Assembly (NCBI GenBank): GCA_937968015.1
Contig: CALBSO010000135.1
Coordinates: 1 to 48,575 of the forward strand
Reading direction: 5' to 3'
DNA from: an uncultured Thermomicrobia bacterium
GTDB lineage: Bacteria; Chloroflexota; Chloroflexia; Thermomicrobiales; JALYUS01
DNA: 48,575 nt
Of this stretch, positions 1 through 8,190 are shown piece after piece. The position numbers and the translations under genes are program-made. The notes beneath the pieces were generated by a model that ran no database searches, was not told the origin of the DNA, and saw nothing but the letters and a program-made list of their open reading frames with translations. Position 1 is the first letter of the stretch. Every line of letters starts with the position of its first letter.

Positions 1-136
1 AGCCGTCCGCGCAAGGCGTACACCAAGCGTGCGAACTTACCAGCACCTACTTAGCATGGCACTGAAGACGGAGGAACGACGCGTTGGGACGACGGAGCGA
101 TTTCGGCAGGCACGCGTGCGGGGCGATGGCGCGACG

Positions 137-499
137 ATGACGGGTACGGCTTTTTTCCTTCTCCTCATCGCGATTGTGCTCTCGACGTTCGGAGAAGTTC
201 TCCTCAAAGCGGGTGTCAACCGGGTCGGCACGATCACCCTCGCGCCCGGCACGCTGATCCGCGCCTTCCTCCAATGGCAAGTGCTCCTGGGGTTCGTGCT
301 GCTCTTCGGTGGATCGCTCTTCTGGCTGGCCGTACTCTCGCGCGTCCATCTCTCCATCGCCTATCCGCTACTGGCGATGGGGTATATCCTGACGACGATC
401 TGGGCGCTCGTCTTTCTCAAAGAGCCGGTGCCGGTCAGCCGCTGGCTCGGCATCGGCGCAATTTGCAGCGGCATCGTCCTCGTTCTCTACAAGAGTTGA
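137..499 (+). CDS. small EamA/SMR-like membrane transporter
   Basis: A 120-residue hydrophobic protein with four predicted membrane helices (about residues 3-20, 38-60, 67-87 and 98-118), the size and layout of small multidrug resistance and ArnE/EamA-like half-transporters. Motifs that fit are a membrane Glu in helix 1 (STFGEVLLKAG), a central SIAYPLLAMGY helix, and the short WALVFLKEPV loop before the last helix. Such proteins usually act as dimers in the inner membrane to export lipids, lipid-linked sugars or cationic compounds; the substrate cannot be read here. The frame is open further upstream, but the extra residues are charged and unlike a transporter N-terminus, so I start at the ATG at 137. 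It converges with the methyltransferase gene that ends at 534. Confidence 0.75.
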   Translation: MTGTAFFLLLIAIVLSTFGEVLLKAGVNRVGTITLAPGTLIRAFLQWQVLLGFVLLFGGSLFWLAVLSRVHLSIAYPLLAMGYILTTIWALVFLKEPVPVSRWLGIGAICSGIVLVLYKS

Positions 500-533
500 C
501 GCGGCTTTTGCCTGCGGCCTGACCCGAAAACCT

Positions 534-1340
534 TCAGTCGGCGGCGATCTTCCCTTCCGTCACGGGCGCGCGCAGTTCGGTGCGCTCTTTACGCGCGAGG
601 AGGAGCAGGGACGAACCAAACGGAAGGCGCGGCACACGATGGAGCAACCGGCGTTCGAGGCGCGCGATGCCGAGGAGCAGGTGGTTGATCGGCGCGGCGG
701 GGGGCGTGATGTCGGAGTGCGCCGTTGCGGCGTCGAGCGGTTTCCGCCGCGAGAACCGCCGGACGAGCCAGATGCCGGGCGTGAGCGCCATATTCCAGTA
801 GGAGCAGCGCTCAACATGAAGGCCGTGCGCCTCGACGAGTGCATGCGCCTGCTTCGTCGTGTAGCGCCGCGCCGTACGGACCGCGAGGTCGTGCTCGCCC
901 GCAAGCGCCGTGAACGCAGGGAGATTGAGCAGCAGCCGTCCGCCTGGCCGAAGGACGCGAGAGAATTCATCAAGCGCGGCGGATTCAACTTCCACGCCGG
1001 CGTCCGAGATTACATCGAGCGAGACTACCGCGTCGAAGGTTTCATCGGGGAACGGCAGAGTGATAAGTGAGCCACGAATCACGAAACACCCCCGACGCTC
1101 GCGCGCGATGCGGACGGCATGGAGTGCGAGGTCTATCCCAACGGCATTGCCATAGGGCATCAGCCGTTCGAGCATGCCGCCGGTGCCGCATCCGGCGTCG
1201 AGGATTGTCAGGACGGCGCGCGGCATCGTCTCCGTCAGGCACAGCCAGTCCAATACATACTCACGCAGCGCGACGTACCACCAGAGCACCGTCTCGCTCG
1301 CGAACATGGCATCGTGCTCGTCAACGCGCCACTCACTCAC
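534..1340 (-). CDS. class I SAM-dependent methyltransferase
   Basis: A 268-residue cytoplasmic protein with a Rossmann-type methyltransferase core. The SAM-binding glycine motif (LDAGCGTGGMLERL) lies near residues 48-61, followed by the acidic ribose-binding residue (GIDLA, about 73) and the LRPGGRLLLNLPAF strand that is typical of Methyltransf_11 proteins. The C-terminal third is arginine-rich with a hydrophobic patch (LLLGIARLERRLLHRVPRLPFGSSLLLLA), a form often seen in methyltransferases acting on lipids or glycans near the membrane. It starts 19 bp after the stop of the penicillin acylase gene on the same strand, so the two are probably co-transcribed. The substrate is unknown. Confidence 0.85.
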   Translation of the reverse strand: MSEWRVDEHDAMFASETVLWWYVALREYVLDWLCLTETMPRAVLTILDAGCGTGGMLERLMPYGNAVGIDLALHAVRIARERRGCFVIRGSLITLPFPDETFDAVVSLDVISDAGVEVESAALDEFSRVLRPGGRLLLNLPAFTALAGEHDLAVRTARRYTTKQAHALVEAHGLHVERCSYWNMALTPGIWLVRRFSRRKPLDAATAHSDITPPAAPINHLLLGIARLERRLLHRVPRLPFGSSLLLLARKERTELRAPVTEGKIAAD

Positions 1341-1359
1341 CGCGCCCGCCCCGCCGCGC

Positions 1360-3756
1360 TCATTGCTGGTCCGACGGCACGAGGCGGACGGTCTTTACCG
1401 CGCGTGTGGCAACTTCTACTGCGTCGGCGCCCATCGGATGATGGCGCACGCGGGACCACGGAATCGCCTGATCGCGGTAGTGTTTCGACCGGGCATTCCC
1501 GGACTCCCCGACCGTGTTACTGGCGAGTGCATGCGTATCTTTGGACGGATCGCTAAGGTCAACGAGCAAGCGATACGAGGCGCCACTGATCACCGCGAAA
1601 GGATCGGCGAGCGTCCAGTATTGGCAGTTGAGGGTGTTGCAGTCGCCGCCAACCGGGATCGGGCCGATATTGAGCAGCCTGGCAAGGGCTTTCGCCCCCT
1701 GGGCGATCGGATGGGTGAATGTGACTGTATGGATCGCACCCCACTCCCACTCCGCCGGGTACGGGCCGATGTGTTCCGTGAGCCAGGTCACTGCGTCCGA
1801 GAAGGCCGCGATCATTTCGGTTTCGCGCGTCGTCCCCATGAACCAGCCGAGGTCATCGCCCCGGCATAAGCGATCCGGCAGCGCCCAGTGGAACTCGCCG
1901 AGGAACTTGGTCATCGCATCCTTCGTCAGTTCCGGCGAGAGCCGCGCCCAAAGGACGCGGCGCATCCAGTTATTGTAGGTCACCTCCCAGATCGCCGCGC
2001 CGGGGCTGTCCACCTCCGCAAAGCCATCCCACGCGCGCAGCAGTTCGAGCGCGGCGTGCTCCTCGGCGGTCCACGTCCGTGCGGCGCCATCGAGCACATC
2101 GAGCAGCGCGGGCCGGAGCGATTCAGCGTGCAGCACGTAGACATCCGCCTGCATCCGCCGCATGTCTTCCAATGTCAGCCCATCGCGCCCCTCGAGCATC
2201 TGCCGGATGCGGCGCGCGCGGAAGGGCGAGGCATGGACAGCTGGCAGCGGATACGGATAGTCATCCGCGTGCGTCTGCGTGTTTGCCGTGGCGATGAACC
2301 CCTCGGGCGGGTCCGCGAGCGCGGGCAGTTCATCGAAAGGAACGAAGCCACTCCACTCGTATTCACCTGTCCAGCCGGGGACAGGGCGGATGCCGCAGCC
2401 CGGTGGCCGGATCGGCGCACGCCCGACGAACTGATAGCCGATGTGGTTCTCCACGTCTGCAAAGACGAGGTTGAGGGCCGGAATGGCGATGCCTGCGCAC
2501 GAGGCGCGAAACTCGTCCGCCGTACGCGCGCGCATCAGGTTGAGCAGGCCGGTCATCTCGTCCGCGCCCTCCTGCCCGACCCATTTGAGGGCGAGCGCGC
2601 GCGTCTCGTCCTTCGCCTCACCAAGCCCTGTGACAATCGGCCCGTGGCGCGTGATTCGCGTCTCGTGTGGCTCCGCATCGCGCTGTCCCTTGACCGGGAT
2701 GACATCCACGACGCGATCCATCATCGCCCAGCCATCTTCAGTGCGATAGCGGAGCCGGTTCTCGGGGTCAATCTCCTCGACATAGAGGTCCGTTTGCACA
2801 TGCATCGTCGCGGTGATACCCCATGCCATGTGGTCGTTGTGGCCGATGGCAACCCCTGGAACGCCGGGGATCGTCGCACCCGCCGCGTTGACGCCTGGTG
2901 CGGTCAGATGGCACTCGTACCAGATCGAGGGGATCGTGTAGCCGAGATGCGGGTCATTGGCGAGCAGCGGCTTGCCCGTCGCGGTATGCGCGCCGGAGAC
3001 GACCCAGTTGTTGCTGCCGGGAATCGTGGCCGTGACGCCCGCGACCTGCCCCAGTGTCTCATTCACCCTGCGGAGTCGCTCGCGAAATGCCGTGTATGCA
3101 TCGGACGAGACGACGGGATCACCGGCGGTGAGCGAGCGATCTTCATTGAAAAGCAGTGCCGCCCATTCCTCACCGATCGCGTCGCCGATGCGATCGCGAA
3201 GCAGGAGTTTTTCGATGAAGCCGTCGAGCGTCCACCCCATCATCTTCAGGACACCGAGGGACGCGGCGGCATCCCACACCAGCGGCGGATAGCGACCGAA
3301 GACAAACTCCGCGCCGAGGAGTGGCCCCTTGCGCGTGACATACGCATTCACGCCCGCGGCATACCGCTCCAATGCCGCCTTTGTCTCGCCGGAGAGCCGC
3401 GCTGCTTCCGCCTCCGACGCCCGCCGGATGCCGAGCGACAACATGAACTTGTCTACATCGAGTGCGTGCGTGCCGACGATCTCCGCGAGTCGCCCGAACG
3501 CCGCACGGTGCAGGATGTCGAGTTGCCAGAGCCGGTCTTCCGCTGTCGCGTAGCCCAGCCCGAACATCAGGTCGGCGATACCGTTCGCGCGGATGTGCGG
3601 AATCCCCTGCCGGTCGCGCGCGATCTCAATCGGTTCGACCGGGCCGGGCAGGGCGATCACGCGCTCGAAGTCACCGCGCTGCCGTTGCAATCGCAGGAGC
3701 GCCACGCCCCCGGCAACGAGGCCCGCGCCGACGAGGAGTTGTTTCCGGTTTGGCAC
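1360..3756 (-). CDS. penicillin acylase family protein (Ntn hydrolase, S45)
   Basis: An approximately 798-residue precursor of the penicillin/acyl-homoserine-lactone acylase family, which hydrolyses amide bonds of acylated small molecules after autocatalytic splitting into alpha and beta chains. The beta chain should begin at Ser248 in the GSNNW motif; the following VVSGAHTATGKPLLANDPHLG block and the GHNDHMAWGIT segment are family hallmarks. The alpha part shows DRQGIPHI and GYATAEDRLWQLD. A short hydrophobic N-terminal helix (LLVGAGLVAGGVALL) suggests export or membrane anchoring. I chose the GTG at 3756 because a GGTGGAG sequence sits just upstream; a longer in-frame ATG start at 3873 adds low-complexity residues and would overlap the divergent promoter region. 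Whether the substrate is a beta-lactam, an acyl-homoserine lactone or another amide cannot be told. Confidence 0.88.
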   Translation of the reverse strand: MPNRKQLLVGAGLVAGGVALLRLQRQRGDFERVIALPGPVEPIEIARDRQGIPHIRANGIADLMFGLGYATAEDRLWQLDILHRAAFGRLAEIVGTHALDVDKFMLSLGIRRASEAEAARLSGETKAALERYAAGVNAYVTRKGPLLGAEFVFGRYPPLVWDAAASLGVLKMMGWTLDGFIEKLLLRDRIGDAIGEEWAALLFNEDRSLTAGDPVVSSDAYTAFRERLRRVNETLGQVAGVTATIPGSNNWVVSGAHTATGKPLLANDPHLGYTIPSIWYECHLTAPGVNAAGATIPGVPGVAIGHNDHMAWGITATMHVQTDLYVEEIDPENRLRYRTEDGWAMMDRVVDVIPVKGQRDAEPHETRITRHGPIVTGLGEAKDETRALALKWVGQEGADEMTGLLNLMRARTADEFRASCAGIAIPALNLVFADVENHIGYQFVGRAPIRPPGCGIRPVPGWTGEYEWSGFVPFDELPALADPPEGFIATANTQTHADDYPYPLPAVHASPFRARRIRQMLEGRDGLTLEDMRRMQADVYVLHAESLRPALLDVLDGAARTWTAEEHAALELLRAWDGFAEVDSPGAAIWEVTYNNWMRRVLWARLSPELTKDAMTKFLGEFHWALPDRLCRGDDLGWFMGTTRETEMIAAFSDAVTWLTEHIGPYPAEWEWGAIHTVTFTHPIAQGAKALARLLNIGPIPVGGDCNTLNCQYWTLADPFAVISGASYRLLVDLSDPSKDTHALASNTVGESGNARSKHYRDQAIPWSRVRHHPMGADAVEVATRAVKTVRLVPSDQQ

Positions 3757-3881
3757 GCTCTCCACCCCCCTTTCACTCGCCGCGTCGGACGATGGACTAT
3801 GGCCGCCCGCCACCCGTTCGGCCGGACAAGGGTACCGTGCGTGGCCGTCGGGGGCAAGCACAACTGCTGGCACAAATTCCG

Positions 3882-3910
3882 TTGCAACGCCACAACAGGT
3901 ATGTTACACT
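3882..3910 (+). promoter_or_regulatory. candidate sigma70-type promoter of the MBL-fold gene
   Basis: TTGCAA at 3882-3887 and TACACT at 3905-3910 are separated by exactly 17 bp, each matching four of six consensus bases. They sit about 80 bp upstream of the ATG at 3992 in the gap between two divergent genes. Confidence 0.45.
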
Positions 3911-3991
3911 GCGAAGGGCGCATGCATACGTACACCGTTGCACGCACAGCGAGTTCCCCAATGTCGTCAGTCGGATCGAGGAGTTTTCCAC

Positions 3992-4615
3992 ATGGCGGAT
4001 GTCAAGTGGTTGGGCAATACATGTTTTCGGATCAAGAGCCGCGAGGCGACGGTGTTGATGGACCCCGTCACGCGCGATGGTGGCATCTCCGTGCCGAAGC
4101 AGAAGGCAGATATCGTCACGCTCTCCGTGCGTGGTCGCGCCAACGCGCTCGCGAACGTCGAGGGCGAATACACGCTCGTTGATGGCCCGGGCGAATACGA
4201 AGTGCAGGATGTTTTCTTGTCCGGCATTCGCACGCGCCGCAACGGCACGGCCCAGAAGGACTTTAACACCGTCTATCTCGTCGAAATGGATGAGATGATC
4301 TTTTGCCATCTCGGCAGCCTCAACAAACCACTGACCGAGGCGCAGGTAGAGGCGATGGGTGATGTGGATGTCCTGTTCGTCCCGATTGGTGGCGAGGATA
4401 GCCTCTCCCCCGCGGGTGCGACCGAAGTGATCGGCCAGATCGAACCGCGTCTCGTCATTCCGATGCGCTACCGGATCAACGAGGAAGCGGGCAAGCGCGC
4501 CCTCGGCGAGTTCGTCGCCGCGCTCGGCCTCACGGAAGTGCCGCGCGAAGATCGCCTGACGATTCGCAAGAACGCCCTGCCGGAGACGATGGGCGTGACC
4601 GTGTTGGATGTGTAG
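3992..4615 (+). CDS. metallo-beta-lactamase-fold protein lacking metal ligands
   Basis: A 207-residue protein with the overall layout of the Lactamase_B_3/UPF0173-like family: the start KWLGNTCFRI, the strand VLMDP, ADIVTLS, a DGPGEYEV turn, DVDVLFVPIGG and the end block IEPRLVIPM. The metal-binding positions are altered. The HxHxDH motif after ADIVTLS is replaced by VRGRAN (residues 46-51), the GD of the usual HTGD becomes GS in HLGSLN, and PMHY becomes PMRY. The intact relative at 39772 in this window has all of these residues. The fold is probably kept for binding or structure, not hydrolysis. The start ATG at 3992 follows GAGGAG about 10 bp upstream. It is separated from pyrG by a repeat region. 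Confidence 0.75.
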   Translation: MADVKWLGNTCFRIKSREATVLMDPVTRDGGISVPKQKADIVTLSVRGRANALANVEGEYTLVDGPGEYEVQDVFLSGIRTRRNGTAQKDFNTVYLVEMDEMIFCHLGSLNKPLTEAQVEAMGDVDVLFVPIGGEDSLSPAGATEVIGQIEPRLVIPMRYRINEEAGKRALGEFVAALGLTEVPREDRLTIRKNALPETMGVTVLDV

Positions 4616-4621
4616 ACGAGT

Positions 4622-4776
4622 GGGCAGTCGGCGGCAGAGGGACAGAGATCGAGCGTGGCGGTGAGGGAGTACGCAGTGATCGGGAGTAGCGGTAGGGAGT
4701 ATGCGAACGGCAGGCAGAACCTTCGATGATCGTGGTTCTGTCCTCTGCCGACTGCCGACTGCCGACCGCCGACTGA
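4622..4776. repeat. heptamer-repeat inverted arms upstream of pyrG
   Basis: The left arm at 4622-4640 (CAGTCGGCGGCAGAGG) is nearly complementary to the right arm at 4742-4776, which holds about four tandem copies of the 7-bp word CGACTGC. An inner stem CAGAACC/GGTTCTG lies at 4715-4721 and 4734-4740. The right arm runs directly into the pyrG ribosome binding site (GAGGAG, 4775-4780). Confidence 0.7.
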
Positions 4777-4786
4777 GGAGGCGGGA

Positions 4787-6460
4787 GTGCCGAAATTCAT
4801 CTTTGTCACGGGTGGCGTGGTTTCATCGGTCGGCAAAGGGATTGCTGTCGCGTCAATCGGCCGGCTCCTCAAGAGCCGGGGCATTTCCGTCTCGATCATC
4901 AAACTCGATCCCTATCTCAATGTAGACCCCGGCACGATGTCGCCGTACCAACATGGCGAGGTCTTCGTCACCGACGACGGCGCGGAGACGGACCTCGACC
5001 TCGGCCACTACGAGCGATTCATTGACGAATCCCTCACCCGCGCCTCAAATGTGACGACCGGCCAGATTTACTCTACCGTCCTCCAGAAAGAGCGGCACGG
5101 CGACTATCTCGGTGGCACGGTGCAAGTCATCCCGCATGTGACGAACGAGATCAAGGCGCGCATGCATGCCGCCGCCGAGGCACAACTGCCGCACACGCCG
5201 GAAGTGGTGATCGCCGAGGTCGGCGGCACGGTTGGCGACATCGAAAGCCTCCCCTTTCTCGAAGCCATCCGCCAGATGCGCAAGGATGCCGGGCGCGGCA
5301 ATGTTCTCTATATCCATGTGACGCTGCTCCCGAAGGTCGGCGCGACGGGCGAATTGAAGACAAAGCCGACGCAGCACTCGGTCAAGGAGCTGCGCTCCAT
5401 CGGCATCAACCCGGACATCATCATCTGTCGCTCGGACTATCTCGTGCCCGATGAGGTAAAAGAGAAAGTTGCGCTCTTTGGCGATGTTGAAGAACGGGCG
5501 GTCATCCCACTGACAACGGTTGATAGCATTTATGAGGTACCGTTGGTTCTTGAAGAGGCGGGACTGGGTGAGTACATCGTTGAGGCGCTGCAATTGCCCG
5601 CGCTTCCTGTTGACCTGACGATGTGGCGGGAGCTTGTGGAGCGGAACCGTCAGCCACGGCAGACCGTTCGCATCGCCCTCGTTGGGAAATACGTTGGCTT
5701 GAAGGACTCGTATATCTCCATCGCGGAGGCATTACAACACGCGGCGCTCGCGCAAGACCTCGCCGTTGAGATTGATTGGGTCAACTCGGAGGAACTGGAG
5801 CAGCAGGACCCCGAACCATTCTTCCGCAATGTCTCCGGCATCGTCGTCGCGCCCGGTTTCGGGCCACGCGGGACGGAGGGCAAGGTCGTCGCGGCACAGT
5901 ACGCGCGCGAACGCAACGTCCCCTTCTTCGGGATCTGCTACGGCATGCAGATGGCGGTGGCGGAGACGGCGCGGCACCTCGCGGGGCTGGATGGCGCGAA
6001 CAGCATCGAGATTGATCCAATTACGCCGAACCCGGTCGTCCATCTGATGTCGGACCAACGCAACGTCGTGGACATGGGCGGCACGATGCGGCTTGGGCAC
6101 TGGCCCTGTCATCTCGTACCTGGCACGCGGGCGGCGGAGGCATATGACGCCGCGTTCGTGATGGAGCGGCACCGCCACCGCTACGAGATCAATAACGAGT
6201 ATCGGCCCATCCTCGCGGACTGCGGGTTGATCGTCTCCGGCACATCGCCGGACGAGCGACTGGTCGAAATCATGGAGCGTGTAGATCACCCGTGGTTCGT
6301 CGGCGTGCAGTTCCATCCGGAATTTCTCTCGCGCCCGACGCGGCCCCATCCGCTCTTTTTGGCGTTCGTCCACGCCGCCGCCACGACGCCGCGGGAGGGC
6401 ACGCAGCAACCGCTGCCAATCGAGCGCGAACTGGTCGCCGAACCCGCGCATCACGATTGA
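4787..6460 (+). CDS. pyrG: CTP synthase
   Basis: A 557-residue CTP synthase, which makes CTP from UTP, ATP and glutamine as the last step of pyrimidine nucleotide synthesis. The N-terminal amidoligase domain (residues 1-270) begins with the diagnostic FVTGGVVSSVGKG and carries KLDPYLNVDPGTMSP and the TLLPKVGATGELKTKPTQHS segment. The C-terminal class I glutaminase domain (about 295-540) has its nucleophile Cys384 in FGICYGMQMA and the His/Glu pair in VQFHPEF. The length is as expected for the family. The start is GTG at 4787, six bases after GAGGAG. It lies just upstream of the atp operon on the same strand, but a good promoter at 6481 suggests that operon is started separately. Confidence 0.97.
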   Translation: MPKFIFVTGGVVSSVGKGIAVASIGRLLKSRGISVSIIKLDPYLNVDPGTMSPYQHGEVFVTDDGAETDLDLGHYERFIDESLTRASNVTTGQIYSTVLQKERHGDYLGGTVQVIPHVTNEIKARMHAAAEAQLPHTPEVVIAEVGGTVGDIESLPFLEAIRQMRKDAGRGNVLYIHVTLLPKVGATGELKTKPTQHSVKELRSIGINPDIIICRSDYLVPDEVKEKVALFGDVEERAVIPLTTVDSIYEVPLVLEEAGLGEYIVEALQLPALPVDLTMWRELVERNRQPRQTVRIALVGKYVGLKDSYISIAEALQHAALAQDLAVEIDWVNSEELEQQDPEPFFRNVSGIVVAPGFGPRGTEGKVVAAQYARERNVPFFGICYGMQMAVAETARHLAGLDGANSIEIDPITPNPVVHLMSDQRNVVDMGGTMRLGHWPCHLVPGTRAAEAYDAAFVMERHRHRYEINNEYRPILADCGLIVSGTSPDERLVEIMERVDHPWFVGVQFHPEFLSRPTRPHPLFLAFVHAAATTPREGTQQPLPIERELVAEPAHHD

Positions 6461-6480
6461 TTGGCCGCGCATTTTGCTGT

Positions 6481-6509
6481 TGCGCGACTCGATGCCTCCT
6501 GTTATACTA
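6481..6509 (+). promoter_or_regulatory. promoter of the atp operon
   Basis: TTGCGC at 6481-6486 and TATACT at 6504-6509 are spaced by 17 bp. A TG one base upstream of the -10 box (TGTTATACT) makes it an extended -10. It lies after the pyrG stop and about 45 bp before atpI, so it is well placed to drive atpI-B-E-F-H-A-G-D-C. Confidence 0.65.
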
Positions 6510-6554
6510 CTGCCGCTTTCAGGCGGTACGCCTGGAGATTAGGATAGGGCTAGG

Positions 6555-6797
6555 GTGGACCAAAATCAGATTCGTCTGTTGGCGGTAGCGTCTCAACTTG
6601 GGTTCGGGATCGCGGGCCCATTGATTGTGTTCATTGTCGGCGGCATCTTTCTCGATAAGAAGGTCGGCACATCACCGCTGTTTCTCCTCATCGGCGTTGT
6701 CTTCGGAATGATTGGCGCGGGCTATGCGATATTTGACTTAGTGAAAAAGCTGCCGACTGGTCGCCCCCCCCCGACGCGGCCGGACCGGCAAGCATAA
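6555..6797 (+). CDS. atpI: AtpZ/AtpI family ATP synthase assembly subunit
   Basis: An 80-residue protein with two membrane helices (about 8-31 and 40-62) joined by the short GGIFLDKKVGTSPLF loop. This is the signature of the AtpZ/AtpI family encoded at the head of many ATP synthase operons. Members help assemble the c-ring or take part in ion handling. The proposed start is the GTG at 6555 (DQNQIRLLAVASQLGFGI follows). The C-terminus is a proline-rich basic tail. It is the first gene after the atp promoter and lies 60 bp upstream of atpB. Confidence 0.8.
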   Translation: MDQNQIRLLAVASQLGFGIAGPLIVFIVGGIFLDKKVGTSPLFLLIGVVFGMIGAGYAIFDLVKKLPTGRPPPTRPDRQA

Positions 6798-6857
6798 GGA
6801 GCGTCCAGGCGACCTGTCCAATGACGTACAGGGAGTGAACCGAGCAAAGGAGCACGG

Positions 6858-7757
6858 ATGGGCACGATTTTCGCAATCAACATTCCGCGTGTCAGCCTCC
6901 CCGCGGAGGAACTCTTCAAGATCGGCCCGCTGGAGATCACCAACTCCAACCTGACAATGATGATCGTCATGGCGGCGATCCTCATTTTCTTCATGCTCGT
7001 CGTACGCAAACTTTCCATTATTCCGGGGCGGCGCCAGGCAATAGCGGAACTCGCGGTTGATGGACTGCTTGGCTTCACCGTCTCGACGGCAGGCAGCCGG
7101 TCGCTTGGCCGGAAGATCTTTCCGCTCGCGGCGACGCTCTTTATCTTCATCCTCTGTGCGAACTATTCCGGCCTCTTGCCGGGCGTCGGCAGCATCTATA
7201 TCAAAAAGGATGTACCCGTCGCGGCATCTTCGGTCGCGGATCTCAAACCAGAAGAAAAGACCCGGTTCACGCAGACCAACCCGAATGGCTCCGGCGTTCT
7301 CCACAATGAGGAAGTGCCGATCTTCCGCTCGCCCAATGCGGACCTTAACATGACGCTGGCGATGGCGTTGATCGTCGTCGTGCTCGTGCAATACCTCGGT
7401 ATCCGGTCGCATGGGCCAGGCGGCTATATCAAGGAGTTGTTCACCCCGGCGTTCCTCGGTCCGATTCACATCATTGGTGAACTCTCCCGCATTGTCTCGC
7501 TCGCCTTCCGGTTGTTCGGCAACATCTTTGGCGGCGAGGTTCTTGTCACGATGATGTATGCCCTGACCTTCGTCCTTATCCCGACGGTCTTCCTCGGTCT
7601 CGAACTCTTCTTCGGGCTTATTCAGGCACTCGTGTTTACCATCCTGACGATCATCTATATTCAACTTGCCGTCGCCGGTCACGGTGACTCGCACGGCGAC
7701 GAAGCGGAGCATGAAGACCCGGTTCTCGCGTCGGCTGCGGATCACATGCCGTTCTGA
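6858..7757 (+). CDS. atpB: ATP synthase F0 subunit a
   Basis: A 299-residue integral membrane subunit a, which forms the proton half-channels beside the c-ring. The essential arginine is Arg218 in the conserved SLAFRLFGNIFGGE helix, preceded by GPIHIIGELSR. A hydrophilic stretch of roughly 50 residues (about 108-158) between helices is longer than in E. coli subunit a, and the C-terminus ends in a His/Asp/Glu-rich tail (HGDSHGDEAEHED). The ribosome binding site AAAGGAG precedes the ATG at 6858. Confidence 0.95.
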   Translation: MGTIFAINIPRVSLPAEELFKIGPLEITNSNLTMMIVMAAILIFFMLVVRKLSIIPGRRQAIAELAVDGLLGFTVSTAGSRSLGRKIFPLAATLFIFILCANYSGLLPGVGSIYIKKDVPVAASSVADLKPEEKTRFTQTNPNGSGVLHNEEVPIFRSPNADLNMTLAMALIVVVLVQYLGIRSHGPGGYIKELFTPAFLGPIHIIGELSRIVSLAFRLFGNIFGGEVLVTMMYALTFVLIPTVFLGLELFFGLIQALVFTILTIIYIQLAVAGHGDSHGDEAEHEDPVLASAADHMPF

Positions 7758-7777
7758 TCGGTACGCGTGGGGACAGA

Positions 7778-7797
7778 CCGGCGGTGTTTGCCGCCGG
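7778..7797 (+). other. stem-loop between atpB and atpE
   Basis: CCGGCGG and CCGCCGG form a perfect 7-bp GC stem with a 6-base loop, in the 112-bp gap before atpE. There is no following T-run, so it does not look like a terminator; mRNA processing or stability is more likely. Confidence 0.6.
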
Positions 7798-7869
7798 AAC
7801 CAATATATGGGATGTGCGGCAGATGGCAACGGAGCCATCGCCAGTTAGTACACCAAGGAGGGTAGGCTC

Positions 7870-8103
7870 GTGGCATTTGATGTAGACGCGGCAAAGCGAC
7901 TCGGCGCAGGTATTTCGATCGGTGTCGGCGCGCTCGGCCCCGGTATCGGTATCGGGATCGCGGCAATGGGCGCGACCCAGGCAGTCGCCCGCAACCCGGA
8001 AGCGGTCGCGGACATCCGGACGACCTTCATCATCGGTATCGGTCTGGCGGAAGCGTGCGCGATTTACGCGTTCGTTGTCGCGCTCATCCTGCTCTTCGTC
8101 TAG
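7870..8103 (+). CDS. atpE: ATP synthase F0 subunit c
   Basis: A 77-residue two-helix subunit c, the monomer of the rotating ring. Helix 1 is glycine-rich (GAGISIGVGALGPGIGIGIAA), the polar loop is ARNPEA (residues 40-45), and the ion-binding carboxylate is Glu61 in GLAEACAIYAF. The residues next to Glu61 and the absence of a glutamine in the helix-1 ion site do not match the usual sodium-binding pattern, so proton coupling is inferred. The start is GTG at 7870, placed seven bases after a strong AAGGAGGG. Stem-loops lie on both sides of the gene, which suits a subunit needed in many copies per complex. Confidence 0.95.
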   Translation: MAFDVDAAKRLGAGISIGVGALGPGIGIGIAAMGATQAVARNPEAVADIRTTFIIGIGLAEACAIYAFVVALILLFV

Positions 8104-8113
8104 CATTTCTGCT

Positions 8114-8148
8114 GCCGGATGGTGAGGCCGTGTGCCGTGCCATCCGGC
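8114..8148 (+). other. stem-loop between atpE and atpF
   Basis: GCCGGATGG (8114-8122) and CCATCCGGC (8140-8148) form a perfect 9-bp stem, about ten bases after the atpE stop, with a 17-base loop that can itself pair GGC with GCC. No T-run follows. It is likely a partial attenuator or an mRNA 3'-end stabiliser for the atpE segment. Confidence 0.65.
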
Positions 8149-8190
8149 GTTGAATAAGACGAACGACGAACGCGGAAGCGAGTACCACGC

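Noticed and set aside
1..54. Possible 3' end of an upstream gene (open frame to a TAG at 52-54)
   Set aside because: Only 17 codons are visible and they match nothing I recognise; any of several frames could be open by chance at the edge.
1888..4182. Very long open frame on the plus strand opposite the penicillin acylase gene
   Set aside because: It is the GC-rich shadow of a well-supported gene. Its translation is Arg/His-rich with no recognisable domain.
6738..7838. Long minus-strand open frame opposite atpB
   Set aside because: Highly charged, low-complexity translation antisense to a conserved membrane subunit; no ribosome binding site or family match.
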